A DNA stretch of 64,000 nt from Nitrosomonas eutropha (GTDB taxonomy: Bacteria; Pseudomonadota; Gammaproteobacteria; Burkholderiales; Nitrosomonadaceae). Shown here piece after piece: positions 26,292 through 38,089 of this stretch (position 1 is the first letter of the stretch; the number at the start of each line of letters is the position of its first letter). The notes beneath the pieces are model-generated. The model was not told where the DNA came from. It worked only from the letters and a program-made list of their open reading frames with translations, and did no database searches. The DNA is taken from positions 1 through 64,000 of the forward strand of contig NZ_FPBL01000009.1 in NCBI RefSeq assembly GCF_900116685.1, read 5' to 3'. The position numbers and the translations under genes were made by a program.

Positions 26292-29200
26292 ATGTCATCC
26301 AAACCAACCAAAATTCGTCCAGGACATCTACAACGTTACACTGGTTTTGTAGGGTCCAGTGATGCCTGTGCCCTAGCACAGTTGGCAAATCAGCAGAATC
26401 AACAGCAAGATCAGGGCAACCATCTTCTAACAGTTATTACTGCTGATGCGCAGGATGCTCGAAGATTGCTTGAGGAAATCCCCTTTTTTGTGCCTGGTTT
26501 ACGCACAAATTTATTACCGGACTGGGAAACCTTGCCTTACGATGTTTTTTCCCCACACCATGATCTGATTTCAGAACGTCTGGCCACTTTTCACCAGATT
26601 GTAAACAATGCCTGCGATGTATTGATCGTGCCGGTGACAACCGCGTTATACAGAATTCCGCCGCGAGAGTTTCTGGCAGCATATTCGTTCTTCATCAAAC
26701 AAAACAGTACGTTGGATTTGCAGGCATTTCGCAGCCAGATGTCATTGGCCGGCTATTCCCATGTTTCACAAGTAATTTCGCCGGGAGAATACAGTATTCG
26801 CGGGGGGTTGATCGACCTGTTTCCCATGGGGAGCCCGCTTCCTTATCGTATTGATCTGTTCGATGATGAAATTGAATCAATACGTACATTCGATGCGGAT
26901 ACTCAGCGCAGTATTTATCCAGTCAATGAAATCAGGCTGTTACCAGCACGAGAATTCCCCCTTGATGATACCGGGCGTAGCCGTTTCCGTACCGGCTTCC
27001 GGGAAAAATTTGAGGGAGATCCAACGCGCAGCTGGCTATATCAGGAAATCAGCAAGGGAAATATTCCTGCCGGAATTGAATATTATCTGCCACTTTTTTT
27101 TGAACAGACTGCTACATTATTTGATTATTTACCGCAACATTCCACGTTATGTCTGCACGGTGAAATTGCATCCGCCATTGAAAACTTCTGGCAGGATACC
27201 CGCTCTCGCTTTCAGTTAATGCGCAGCGATATTGATCGCCCCTTGCTTCCCCCAGCTGATCTGTTTTTGCCGGAAGATCAGTTTTACGGCCACCTTAAAG
27301 CATACAGCCGGATAGAAATACAAGCCGGTGATCAGCAAGCAACTGACGAGCCGTTTTCTCTTCCTCTTCCACCTGTGCGGGTAGATCGTCGTGCTGCCAA
27401 CCCAATCGAGCAGTTAACCACTTTTATCAGCACATTTACGCAGGGCGGGGGCCGGATTTTACTGCTGGCAGAAAGCCTGGGACGGCGCGAGCTGATGGCC
27501 GAATACTTGCGTGAATATGGCCTGCAACTAAAACTCTGCGAAGACTATGCTACTTTTCAATCGGATCGCACGCTCTGCATGCTCGGTGTGGCGGCCTTGC
27601 ACAATGGCTTTATTCTGGTTGCAGAAAAACTGGCACTGATCACCGAAACCGAGCTGTATGCTACCCATGTACGCGGACAGCGCGCGCGCGATGCACGCAA
27701 AACTACTTCTGCCGATTCCATTTTGCGTGATCTGTCTGAAATCAAACCCGGCAATCCAGTGGTGCACGAACAACATGGTATCGGCCGTTATCTCGGCTTG
27801 GTAAGTATGGATGCTGGCGAGAATAATTCAGACCAATCTGACGAATTCCTCGCGCTGGAATATCAGGGAGGAGACAAGCTGTATGTACCGGTCACACAGC
27901 TTCATCTTATCAGCCGCTACAGCGGTGCTGCGCCGGAGGCGGCTCCTTTGCACAAGCTGGGAAGTGGCCAATGGGAAAAAGCCAAGCGCAAGGCGATGCA
28001 ACAGGTACGCGATACCGCTGCTGAGCTGCTGAATCTGTATGCACAGCGTGCTGCCCGCAAAGGCCATACATTTCGCCTTAATCAACATGATTACAATGCC
28101 TTCGCAGACGGCTTTGGTTTTGAGGAAACACCAGATCAGGCTGCCGCCATTCATGCGGTCATTCAGGATATGGTTTCCGGAAAGCCAATGGATCGACTGA
28201 TTTGTGGAGATGTTGGCTTCGGCAAGACCGAAGTCGCTCTGCGCGCTGCTTTCATTGCGATTGCGGATGGCAGACAGGTTGCGGTTCTGGTGCCAACCAC
28301 GCTACTGGCAGAGCAGCATTATCAGAGTTTCTCTGATCGCTTCGGATTGATTGCCGACCAGTGGCCGGTAAAAATTGGCGAGCTTTCACGCTTCCGTTCA
28401 ACCAAAGAACAATCCGAAGCATTGCAGAGCCTGGCACAAGGAACAACCGATATTATTATCGGTACGCATAAGCTGATTCAGGACAGGGTCAAATTCAAGA
28501 ACCTGGGGCTGGTTATCATCGATGAAGAACATCGTTTTGGTGTGCGCCAGAAGGAACAACTCAAGAAATTACGTGCTGAAGTGGATGTACTAACACTGAC
28601 TGCAACGCCAATTCCGCGCACACTGGCAATGTCGCTTGAAGGTCTCAGAGATTTTTCAGTTATCGCTACTGCTCCTCAGAGAAGATTGGCAATCCGGACA
28701 TTCGTACACCCTTACACAGAGGGAATTATTCGCGAAGCCTGCCTGCGCGAACTGAAACGTGGTGGACAGATTTATTTTCTCTACAATGAGGTCAGCACCA
28801 TTCAGAACATGTATACCAAGCTGATCAAACTGCTGCCAGAAGCAAAAATAAACATTGCACATGGGCAAATGCGGGAGAGCGAGCTGGAACATGTTATGCG
28901 TGATTTCTATCAGCAGCGTTTCAATATGCTGTTGTGTACGACCATCATTGAAACAGGAATTGATGTTCCCACCGCCAACACGATTATTATCCATCGTGCT
29001 GATAAGTTTGGCCTGGCACAGTTACATCAGTTGCGCGGCAGGGTGGGTCGTTCGCACCATCAGGCGTATGCCTATTTGCTGACACCGGAAAAAGCAGCAC
29101 TGACAACTCAGGCAATCAGGCGACTGGAAGCCATTCAGGCAATGGAAGAGCTTGGATCCGGCTTTTATCTGGCCATGCATGACCTGGAGATTCGTGGTGC

Positions 29201-29768
29201 AGGTGCAGTGTTGGGGGACTCACAAAGTGGCGAGATGCAAGAGGTCGGATTCAGCCTTTATAATTCGTTACTGGATGCGGCGATTAAATCATTGAAAGCA
29301 GGTCATGAGCCGGATATGCAGCAACCTCTCGGTATTTCAACGGAGGTTAGGCTACATGTTCCTGCACTACTGCCAGAAAATTACTGCAACAATATTCATG
29401 AACGGCTCGTTCTGTACAAACGCATGGCGGGTTGCAGCGATGAGACGGAGCTGGATGAGATTCACCAGGAGTTGATTGATCGCTTTGGCCTGTTACCTGA
29501 TCCAACCCGTGCATTACTGGACAGTCACCGACTACGCATTGAAGCCAAAAAAATGGGTATTACGCGTATTGACGCAAGCCAGGATAGTATTCAGTTACAG
29601 TTTGTAACTGATCCACCGATCGAAGCTATAAAAATCATTCAGCTTATCCAAAGTGGTAAGGAATACAGCATGTCGGGACCTGATCGCCTGATCATCCGGG
29701 CGCAAATCCCGGATATCGGCGAGCGGGTAAAGAAAATCAGGAAATTGATGACAGAACTGAAAAACTGA
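26292..29768 (+). CDS. mfd: Transcription-repair coupling factor
   Basis: A 1158-residue protein starting MSSKPTKIRPG; the frame is open further upstream into the preceding gene, but homologues begin near this ATG. Visible: a UvrB-like N-terminal module (LLPDWETLPYDVFSPHHDLI), the RNA polymerase-interacting domain (PGNPVVHEQHGIGRY), and RecG-like helicase motifs GDVGFGKTEVALRAAF, DEEHRFGVRQ, LTATPIPRTLAM and LRGRVGRSHHQAYAYLL, then the C-terminal TRCF domain. It removes stalled RNA polymerase and recruits UvrA for nucleotide excision repair. It lies 26 bp after the MgtC-like gene and converges with the TIGR04073 gene. Confidence 0.95.
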   Translation: MSSKPTKIRPGHLQRYTGFVGSSDACALAQLANQQNQQQDQGNHLLTVITADAQDARRLLEEIPFFVPGLRTNLLPDWETLPYDVFSPHHDLISERLATFHQIVNNACDVLIVPVTTALYRIPPREFLAAYSFFIKQNSTLDLQAFRSQMSLAGYSHVSQVISPGEYSIRGGLIDLFPMGSPLPYRIDLFDDEIESIRTFDADTQRSIYPVNEIRLLPAREFPLDDTGRSRFRTGFREKFEGDPTRSWLYQEISKGNIPAGIEYYLPLFFEQTATLFDYLPQHSTLCLHGEIASAIENFWQDTRSRFQLMRSDIDRPLLPPADLFLPEDQFYGHLKAYSRIEIQAGDQQATDEPFSLPLPPVRVDRRAANPIEQLTTFISTFTQGGGRILLLAESLGRRELMAEYLREYGLQLKLCEDYATFQSDRTLCMLGVAALHNGFILVAEKLALITETELYATHVRGQRARDARKTTSADSILRDLSEIKPGNPVVHEQHGIGRYLGLVSMDAGENNSDQSDEFLALEYQGGDKLYVPVTQLHLISRYSGAAPEAAPLHKLGSGQWEKAKRKAMQQVRDTAAELLNLYAQRAARKGHTFRLNQHDYNAFADGFGFEETPDQAAAIHAVIQDMVSGKPMDRLICGDVGFGKTEVALRAAFIAIADGRQVAVLVPTTLLAEQHYQSFSDRFGLIADQWPVKIGELSRFRSTKEQSEALQSLAQGTTDIIIGTHKLIQDRVKFKNLGLVIIDEEHRFGVRQKEQLKKLRAEVDVLTLTATPIPRTLAMSLEGLRDFSVIATAPQRRLAIRTFVHPYTEGIIREACLRELKRGGQIYFLYNEVSTIQNMYTKLIKLLPEAKINIAHGQMRESELEHVMRDFYQQRFNMLLCTTIIETGIDVPTANTIIIHRADKFGLAQLHQLRGRVGRSHHQAYAYLLTPEKAALTTQAIRRLEAIQAMEELGSGFYLAMHDLEIRGAGAVLGDSQSGEMQEVGFSLYNSLLDAAIKSLKAGHEPDMQQPLGISTEVRLHVPALLPENYCNNIHERLVLYKRMAGCSDETELDEIHQELIDRFGLLPDPTRALLDSHRLRIEAKKMGITRIDASQDSIQLQFVTDPPIEAIKIIQLIQSGKEYSMSGPDRLIIRAQIPDIGERVKKIRKLMTELKN

Positions 29769-29787
29769 AGTAGGCAGGTAATAAAAA

Positions 29788-30150
29788 TTACCCGTAGGTG
29801 GTTTCTTTATCAAAATCCTGCCAGATATAAGGTGGACGAACAGTCGGCTGAGTTGGAATAAGGAAGGTTACCGCATCCAGTGCGCCAAATACAGTGCGTC
29901 CAATCGTATGCAGGATACCGGTCAAAAAACCGATAGTCACCCCGTACACAGCACCATCCCGTTGACTGGCAAGAATCACGTTTTTGGGAAGCTCAACAAA
30001 ACCGGTCGCTGCATTGGCAATACCGTTAACCAGCTTTTCACTTGCTGCAGCCGGATAGCTTTGTGCTATACCGCGCTCTGCCACGACGGTCTGCGGAAGT
30101 ACACAAAGCAGCATCAGAAAAAAAGTCCATATAATCGAAGCTTTCATCAT
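29788..30150 (-). CDS. Exosortase system-associated protein, TIGR04073 family
   Basis: A 120-residue secreted protein: signal peptide ending TVVAE, then KLVNGIANAATGFVELPKNV, a Gly-rich hydrophobic stretch (VYGVTIGFLTGILHTIGRTV) and FGALDAVTFLIPTQP. This is the TIGR04073 pattern, found in species with exosortase/PEP-CTERM sorting. Exact role unknown; no exosortase gene lies in the window. It has a GGAGAC-type ribosome-binding site. The gene converges with mfd, leaving only 19 bp between their stop codons. Confidence 0.8.
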   Translation of the reverse strand: MMKASIIWTFFLMLLCVLPQTVVAERGIAQSYPAAASEKLVNGIANAATGFVELPKNVILASQRDGAVYGVTIGFLTGILHTIGRTVFGALDAVTFLIPTQPTVRPPYIWQDFDKETTYG

Positions 30151-30214
30151 TCACGTCTCCTCAACTGTTTTTTATGTGTGATGATGATTAACGACTTTGC
30201 GATTGCAAACTTTA

Positions 30215-30538
30215 TCAGCGTTCTAAATGATCCAGTTTGTCTGTGACAGACGCCCATTCATCTGCATCCGGCAGTGCATCTTTCTTCTCGATAATCGGTT
30301 CCCAGATTTTGGATAACTCCGCATTAAGTGCGATAAATCGTCGCTGATCTTCAGCAACGTCATCTTCTGCACAAATGGCTTCTACCGGGCATTCCGCCAC
30401 ACACAGCGTACAATCGATACATTCATCCGGATCGATTACCAGAAAATTTGGGCCCTCACGAAAGCAATCCACAGGACACACGTCAACACAATCGGTATAT
30501 TTACATTTGATACAACTTTCAGTCACTACATAAGTCAT
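30215..30538 (-). CDS. fdxA: 7Fe ferredoxin FdxA
   Basis: A 107-residue ferredoxin starting [17 protein letters not shown]. Two cluster motifs are visible: the first CxxCxxxxCxxxCP pattern ([14 protein letters not shown]), extended for a 3Fe-4S cluster, and the second [12 protein letters not shown] for 4Fe-4S. The C-terminal extension ([19 protein letters not shown]) is typical of FdxA. It is a small electron carrier of the cytoplasm. The frame is open to 30613 upstream but homologues start at this ATG. It lies 64 bp upstream of the TIGR04073 gene. Confidence 0.93.
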   Translation of the reverse strand: MTYVVTESCIKCKYTDCVDVCPVDCFREGPNFLVIDPDECIDCTLCVAECPVEAICAEDDVAEDQRRFIALNAELSKIWEPIIEKKDALPDADEWASVTDKLDHLER

Positions 30539-30746
30539 GATGGTATTCCTTGAACGGCACTTTCTATAACGAACCTGTAATTTTAGCAGAATCCGGATGA
30601 ATTCCACTACCACACAGCAAAATTACGGGTATTCCATTATTTCGAAGATTGTGACGGACATGCTATTTTTACAGAACGTTTTACTACCGATCGTGCTGAT
30701 AATCCAGCGCCTACCAGACTACTCAGCAGGGTACGTTGTGACTTCC

Positions 30747-30835
30747 TGGTGCCCGGGGCCGGAATCGAACCGGCACGGACGTTTATGTCCGAGGGATTTT
30801 AAGTCCCTTGTGTCTACCAATTTCACCACCCGGGC
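30747..30835 (-). tRNA. tRNA-Leu (anticodon UAA)
   Basis: The minus strand folds into a class II tRNA: acceptor GCCCGGG paired with CCCGGGC, anticodon loop ACTTAAAAT with TAA, a long variable arm and T loop GGTTCGATTCC. The CCA end is encoded (30747-30749). It is the last of a Gly-Cys-Leu cluster. Confidence 0.95.
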
Positions 30836-30860
30836 AATTACGAAGCACTTCTGATATGTA

Positions 30861-30934
30861 TGGAGGCGGGGGTCGGAATCGAACCGGCGTAGACGGCTTT
30901 GCAGGCCGCTGCATAACCACTCTGCCACCCCGCC
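30861..30934 (-). tRNA. tRNA-Cys (anticodon GCA)
   Basis: A 74-nt cloverleaf on the minus strand: acceptor GGCGGGG/CCCCGCC, anticodon loop CCTGCAAAG with GCA, T loop GGTTCGATTCC and an encoded CCA. Middle gene of the Gly-Cys-Leu cluster. Confidence 0.95.
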
Positions 30935-31039
30935 ATGAACTGTTTGAATGACGCCGCTTGTTTTACGACGCCAAAGCATAAAAATTTGACGTGAACCAAG
31001 AAACGCCGGAGGATGCAGAACACAGCATAAACAATAAAC

Positions 31040-31115
<76 letters not shown>

Positions 31116-31254
31116 AAACTACAACAGACTAATAAACCTATATTTGCTTTGCCTCTCGACAGACAGGTGATTATAGAGACCCATTCAATTTTGTCAAGAT
31201 TATGGTTTTGATAATAATTATTTGGATCGAAAGCTAATTCAGGCTCAGGTACAT

Positions 31255-31986
31255 TTAAAACAATTCGTTCTTACCAAAATAACGCCATTTTCCTTCCGGC
31301 AGGTCAGCCAATCTGATCTGACCAATCCTGACACGTTTTAGCCCGATTACATTTAACCCGACCAACTCACACATTCGTCGGATTTGTCGTTTTTTTCCTT
31401 CCTGCAAAATAAAGCGAAGCTGATCCTGATTTAAACGGCTCACTCTGGCAGGCTTTAATGCCTGGCCGTCGAGCTGCAAGCCATGATTAAGTAACGCCAG
31501 TCCTTCGCGCGTCAAATCGCCGGTTACCCGTACCAAATATTCCTTTTCAATTTGCGAATGTTCTCCGATCAACTGTTTGGCAACACGGCCATCCTGAGTG
31601 AATACCAGTAACCCCTGTGAATCAATATCAAGCCGACCGGCTGGCGCAAGGTTTTTGAGGTGCTGCAAGGTGAATTTCAGAGAAGAACGATCCTGATGAA
31701 AGCGGGAATCATGACAAATAAGACTGGCGGCTGGTTTATAGCCAGGTTCCGGCTGGCCGGATACATAACCGACCGGTTTATTCAGCAAAATCGTTACCTG
31801 CTGGTTTTGTTTGATCTCGGCTGTTCGATCTAGCGTGATTTCCTGCCAGGGAAAAATCTTTGTTCCCAGCTCACGAACCGGTTGACCATCCACATAGACC
31901 CAGCCTTGTTCGATATAAGCATCTGCTTCCCTGCGCGAACACATTCCTTGCGCAGACATCAGCTTGGACAAGCGAACCTTTTCCAT
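31255..31986 (-). CDS. RsuA/RluF-family rRNA pseudouridine synthase
   Basis: A 243-residue protein with an S4 RNA-binding domain at the N-terminus ([20 protein letters not shown]) and the RsuA-type catalytic domain with the active Asp in [17 protein letters not shown], plus KEYLV and [11 protein letters not shown]. It converts a uridine in rRNA to pseudouridine; the overall order of motifs fits RluF (23S) best, but the target base is not proven. The frame has an earlier TTG-type start at 31989; I used the ATG at 31986. It is downstream of the DUF454 gene on the minus strand. Confidence 0.85.
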   Translation of the reverse strand: MEKVRLSKLMSAQGMCSRREADAYIEQGWVYVDGQPVRELGTKIFPWQEITLDRTAEIKQNQQVTILLNKPVGYVSGQPEPGYKPAASLICHDSRFHQDRSSLKFTLQHLKNLAPAGRLDIDSQGLLVFTQDGRVAKQLIGEHSQIEKEYLVRVTGDLTREGLALLNHGLQLDGQALKPARVSRLNQDQLRFILQEGKKRQIRRMCELVGLNVIGLKRVRIGQIRLADLPEGKWRYFGKNELF

Positions 31987-32044
31987 CAACGAGTAAATTT
32001 CTTATAAAACTGTATGCTGTCAAGAAAAATGAAACAGGCGTGAT

Positions 32045-32488
32045 TTAGCTGTGCTCGTCGCGTACAGGCAGACGCCAGATAAATGAAAACAGAACCGCAG
32101 CCAGCAAGACCAGCATACCCTTTAATTCCCAGAGAGAAACGATCAAAATCGAGCTTCCAAAGGACAACGTCATCACCAGATATGCCCAGTGCTTGACCTG
32201 GCGCGTCACACTACGATATTCGCACCATTCGTGGATAATTGGTCCGGCGATGCGATGGCTGAGCAAATAGTCATGAAAACGCTTAGAGCTGCGTGCAAAG
32301 CAGCCTGCTGCCAGTAAAATAAATGGTGTTGTCGGCAGTACGGGTAAAAATATCCCCAATACACCCATAAACAGGGCAGTTACGCCGATACTCAGGTATA
32401 GCCAGCGCATGGCCGGAGAATCATGTAGCTGAAGCAGGTGGATATTCGTTTGTGGCTGATTCATTGATTTGTTAAATTCTGTCGACAT
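32045..32488 (-). CDS. DUF454 (YbaN-like) inner-membrane protein
   Basis: A 147-residue membrane protein with three or four hydrophobic helices: WLYLSIGVTALFMGVLGIFL, FILLAAGCFARSSKRFHDYL and LVMTLSFGSSILIVSLWELK. The LP(V/T)LPTTPFILLAAGCFARSS core is the DUF454 signature (E. coli YbaN). Function unknown. It lies 21 bp after the gyrB stop and may be read through from gyrB. Confidence 0.85.
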   Translation of the reverse strand: MSTEFNKSMNQPQTNIHLLQLHDSPAMRWLYLSIGVTALFMGVLGIFLPVLPTTPFILLAAGCFARSSKRFHDYLLSHRIAGPIIHEWCEYRSVTRQVKHWAYLVMTLSFGSSILIVSLWELKGMLVLLAAVLFSFIWRLPVRDEHS

Positions 32489-32509
32489 AAAAAATCCCCA
32501 GAAATTTAC

Positions 32510-34996
<2,487 letters not shown>

Positions 34997-36118
34997 CTAC
35001 TCACGCATTGGCATTAGAACATGATTGAACTGATCATCATCCGGCAACGTAATTAATATAGCGCTTTGCATACTCTCAAATGAGCACCTGACATGCTCGC
35101 TATCCAGGTTGTTCAATACTTCCATCAGGTAAACGATATTAAAACTGGTATCAATTGTTTCATTTGAATAAACGATTTCAATTTCCTCCTGCGCTTCTTC
35201 CTGTTCTTTGTTTTTGGCGGATATATTCAGCTTTCCGTTCGTAATATTCAGATGAACGTTACGAAACAAATCATTGCTGCTGGAAATAATCGCGGTGCGC
35301 TGAAGTGCGTGGAGAAAATCAAGACGGTTTATATCGAACTGAAAAACACTGGTTTGCGGAATTGCACGTCTGAAATCGATAAATTTTCCGGAAATGACTT
35401 TCGACACTAACACAGCATCCGAAAAGTGGAAACAGATCTTTTTTGAGTAAATTTCAACAGTTACCGGTTTATCACTATCTTCCAGTTGTCTGATCAGTTC
35501 CAACACCGTCTTGCGCGGGATGATTGTTTCCGATTTTTCAAACTGCCTATCCAGATCGAAAGAAGTTATCGCCAGTCTGTGCGTGTCAGTAGCTACCAGC
35601 ATCAGCTTGTTGTCTTCGATCAGCAATAACGTCCCGTTCAGATAATAACGCAGATCCTGCTGCGCCATAGCGTGTGATACCCGCTGCAGATGCTTTTTCA
35701 GTATTTGCTGTGTCAGTGTAAACGAGGTATTGCAAGCCTCATTGTCCCTGGTCATTCTCGGGAAATCTTCAGCCGGGAGTAGTTGCAGACTAAATCGGCT
35801 TTTTCCAGAAACAATCTGTAAACGGTTTTCCGATCGGATTAGTTCGACTGGAGAACCGGATGGCAAGGCACGCAATATGTCCTGTAATTTTCTGACAGAA
35901 ACAGTCATTTGCAGTGAGCCTTGATTTTCCAGTTCCGGAATATTGGAAATGGCCTCGGCTTCTATTTCCAGATCTGTTGTAACCAGTGCCAGTTTGCCAT
36001 CCCTGATTGAAATCAAAGTGTTTAAAAGTATGGGGAGCGTGTGTCTTCGTTCAACGATACCACTCACTGTTTGTAATGGTTTGAACAGCAAATCCCGGTC
36101 GGATATTGTTAATTTCAT
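34997..36118 (-). CDS. dnaN: DNA polymerase III beta sliding clamp
   Basis: A 373-residue protein, the usual length, with three repeated clamp domains: N-terminal LQTVSGIVERRHTLPILLN, central YLNGTLLLIEDNKLMLVATD and HRLAI, and C-terminal FNIVYLMEVLNNL with the closing MPMRE end. The dimer forms the ring that tethers polymerase III. The gene lies between dnaA and gyrB; the 204-bp spacer toward dnaA carries the likely origin. Confidence 0.97.
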   Translation of the reverse strand: MKLTISDRDLLFKPLQTVSGIVERRHTLPILLNTLISIRDGKLALVTTDLEIEAEAISNIPELENQGSLQMTVSVRKLQDILRALPSGSPVELIRSENRLQIVSGKSRFSLQLLPAEDFPRMTRDNEACNTSFTLTQQILKKHLQRVSHAMAQQDLRYYLNGTLLLIEDNKLMLVATDTHRLAITSFDLDRQFEKSETIIPRKTVLELIRQLEDSDKPVTVEIYSKKICFHFSDAVLVSKVISGKFIDFRRAIPQTSVFQFDINRLDFLHALQRTAIISSSNDLFRNVHLNITNGKLNISAKNKEQEEAQEEIEIVYSNETIDTSFNIVYLMEVLNNLDSEHVRCSFESMQSAILITLPDDDQFNHVLMPMRE

Positions 36119-36322
36119 TTAATTTAAAAACTAAATAATAATAATTAAGCAGTGAAAAAAATAAGGATAAGTAACAAAATTACTTACATATTATATACTT
36201 ACACGTTAAATTAATCCTGTATGATTTGAGTATAGTCTGTGGATGAATTGTGAACAAAATTTTCCGATCAGGACTTTATTCGAGTTATCCACAAAACATG
36301 CAGGGGTTGTTAACGTGTTACG
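36119..36322. other. Probable oriC: AT-rich spacer with DnaA boxes between dnaA and dnaN
   Basis: A perfect DnaA box TTATCCACA lies at 36285-36293, and a one-mismatch box in the opposite orientation (TGTGGATGA) at 36238-36246, with a weaker TGTGAACAA at 36250-36258. The adjacent 36119-36225 is very AT-rich (AAACTAAATAATAATAATT and similar), fitting a DNA-unwinding element. Placement beside dnaA and dnaN is typical of bacterial origins. Two good boxes are fewer than in many origins, and no other candidate is seen upstream of dnaA. Confidence 0.6.
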
Positions 36323-37702
36323 TCATCCACGCAGGATATGTATCAATGTACTGTAATCCCGGTTTATTCCGGGATCGGAAGCACGTAGTTCTATGATTTT
36401 ACGATGGGCATGCAGTACTGTTGTATGGTCTCTTCCGCCGAAAGCTTCGCCTATATCAGGCAGACTTAACTGAGTCAGTTCTTTGGCGATAGCCATTGCA
36501 ACTTGTCTGGGTCGGGCGATAGCTCGGACACGTTTTTTTGAATACATGTCGGCTACCTTGATTTTGTAGTAATCCGCTACAGTTTTCTGAATGTTTTCGA
36601 TTGAAATCTGCCGATTTTGTATTGCCAGTAGATCCTTTAACGCTTCCTTGGCCAGATCAAGAGAAATCGGATGACCGGTGAAGCGTGAATACGCCAGAAC
36701 CCGTTTCAGTGCACCTTCCAGTTCCCTGACATTGGAGCGGATATATTTAGCGATGAAGAAAGCTGTACTTTCATCCAGTTCGATCTTCTCGATGAAAGCT
36801 TTTTTGAGCAGAATGGCTACGCGCATTTCGAGTTCAGGGGGTTCGATGGCTACGGTTAATCCCCAGCCGAACCTTGACACCAAACGTTCCTCCAGTCCGG
36901 AAATCTCCTTCGGATAACAATCGGAAGTAATGATTACCTGCTTGTGTGCTTCGATTAATGCATTGAATGCGTAGAAAAATTCTTCCTGTGTCCGATTTTT
37001 ACCGCTGAAAAACTGAACATCATCTACCAGCAACAGATCAAGCGAATGATAATAAAGCTTGAATTTGTCGAATGACTTGTGCTGATAAGCACTGACAACA
37101 TCCGATACATATTTTTCAGCATGGACATAGCGGATTTTGGCCCCGGCATCCAGTTCCATAACGTAATTGCCGACCGCATGCATCAGATGCGTTTTACCCA
37201 ATCCCACTCCCCCATAAATAAATAAAGGGTTATAGGCAATACCTGGTCGTTCTGCCACCTGAATAGCCCCGGCACGTGCCAGCTGATTGGCTTTTCCAGT
37301 AACAAAGGCGTCAAAGGTAAAAGCAGGATTGAGCCGGCTGGGATTGGTTTTTCTGGCGGTGGCGCCATGCGCTTTATCTGCTGGTGGTTTTTTGTCTTCC
37401 TTGCTTTTCGGCTCAGGTGCCTTGATTGTTGCTGTCTCGATCTCGGTCGGATCTTTCAGCTCCAGTTTAAAGTGGATTTTTTCATTGAAATGACTTTGTG
37501 CCATTTCGTCGATGCGGTTGACAAAATTATCCTTGATCCATTGCAATACAAAACGATTGGGAGCAATTAAAACCAGGGTGTTTTCCACGCCCGGACAGAT
37601 TTCCAGCTTGAGCGGCTTGATCCAGGTATTAAACTGCTGTCCATTCAGTTCCTGTTTGAAATGCTTAAGACAGAAATGCCAGAAAGTCTCTATTTTCTGC
37701 AT
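36323..37702 (-). CDS. dnaA: Chromosomal replication initiator DnaA
   Basis: A 459-residue protein. Domain I starts [20 protein letters not shown]; domain II is the poorly conserved Lys/Pro-rich linker (about 105-125). The AAA+ domain III has Walker [16 protein letters not shown], Walker [14 protein letters not shown] and sensor motifs; domain IV ends with the DnaA-box-binding [15 protein letters not shown]. It melts the origin and loads DnaB. It is the first gene of the dnaA-dnaN-gyrB operon. Confidence 0.97.
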   Translation of the reverse strand: MQKIETFWHFCLKHFKQELNGQQFNTWIKPLKLEICPGVENTLVLIAPNRFVLQWIKDNFVNRIDEMAQSHFNEKIHFKLELKDPTEIETATIKAPEPKSKEDKKPPADKAHGATARKTNPSRLNPAFTFDAFVTGKANQLARAGAIQVAERPGIAYNPLFIYGGVGLGKTHLMHAVGNYVMELDAGAKIRYVHAEKYVSDVVSAYQHKSFDKFKLYYHSLDLLLVDDVQFFSGKNRTQEEFFYAFNALIEAHKQVIITSDCYPKEISGLEERLVSRFGWGLTVAIEPPELEMRVAILLKKAFIEKIELDESTAFFIAKYIRSNVRELEGALKRVLAYSRFTGHPISLDLAKEALKDLLAIQNRQISIENIQKTVADYYKIKVADMYSKKRVRAIARPRQVAMAIAKELTQLSLPDIGEAFGGRDHTTVLHAHRKIIELRASDPGINRDYSTLIHILRG

Positions 37703-38089
37703 GACAAGTAGAAGAAATTAACCCGGATTTAGAAAAGTATTCCGGTGAAACTTGAAAAAACTAGAGAGGAAAAACAAGCAGTTAAGTGCGGTATAAAAAC
37801 AAACGGGTTTTTTGTTAATTTACGTGAACCCCGTTTATCTGCTGAGGAGGTTAGTATAATGAAGTTTTTCCGGAAGAGTTATCTTATTGCGTACAGCTTT
37901 GCCAGATCTGGATTACAGCCATGCTGATCTTGGTTGGGCCAGTGTGCGGCAGTCAGAAAATCGGCCGACAGCTTTCAGATTTATCCCTTTGATTTTCATT
38001 TTATCGACTCGGGTAGGTATGGTAAAAAGCAATCTTCACCAAAGATTTTTTAAAAACTGACCTGGGTACAGAGGAAAAATCATCTGACA
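37703..38089. other. 387-bp divergent spacer between dnaA and the L,D-transpeptidase gene
   Basis: Must hold promoters for both genes. No DnaA box matching TTATNCACA is seen. A plus-strand frame at 37745-37927 has no recognisable content. The usual rpmH-rnpA neighbours of dnaA are not here. Confidence 0.5.

Noticed and set aside
37745-37927. 60-codon frame between dnaA and the transpeptidase gene, considered as rpmH
   Set aside because: It lacks the KRTFQPS and RRKRTHGF motifs of ribosomal protein L34.
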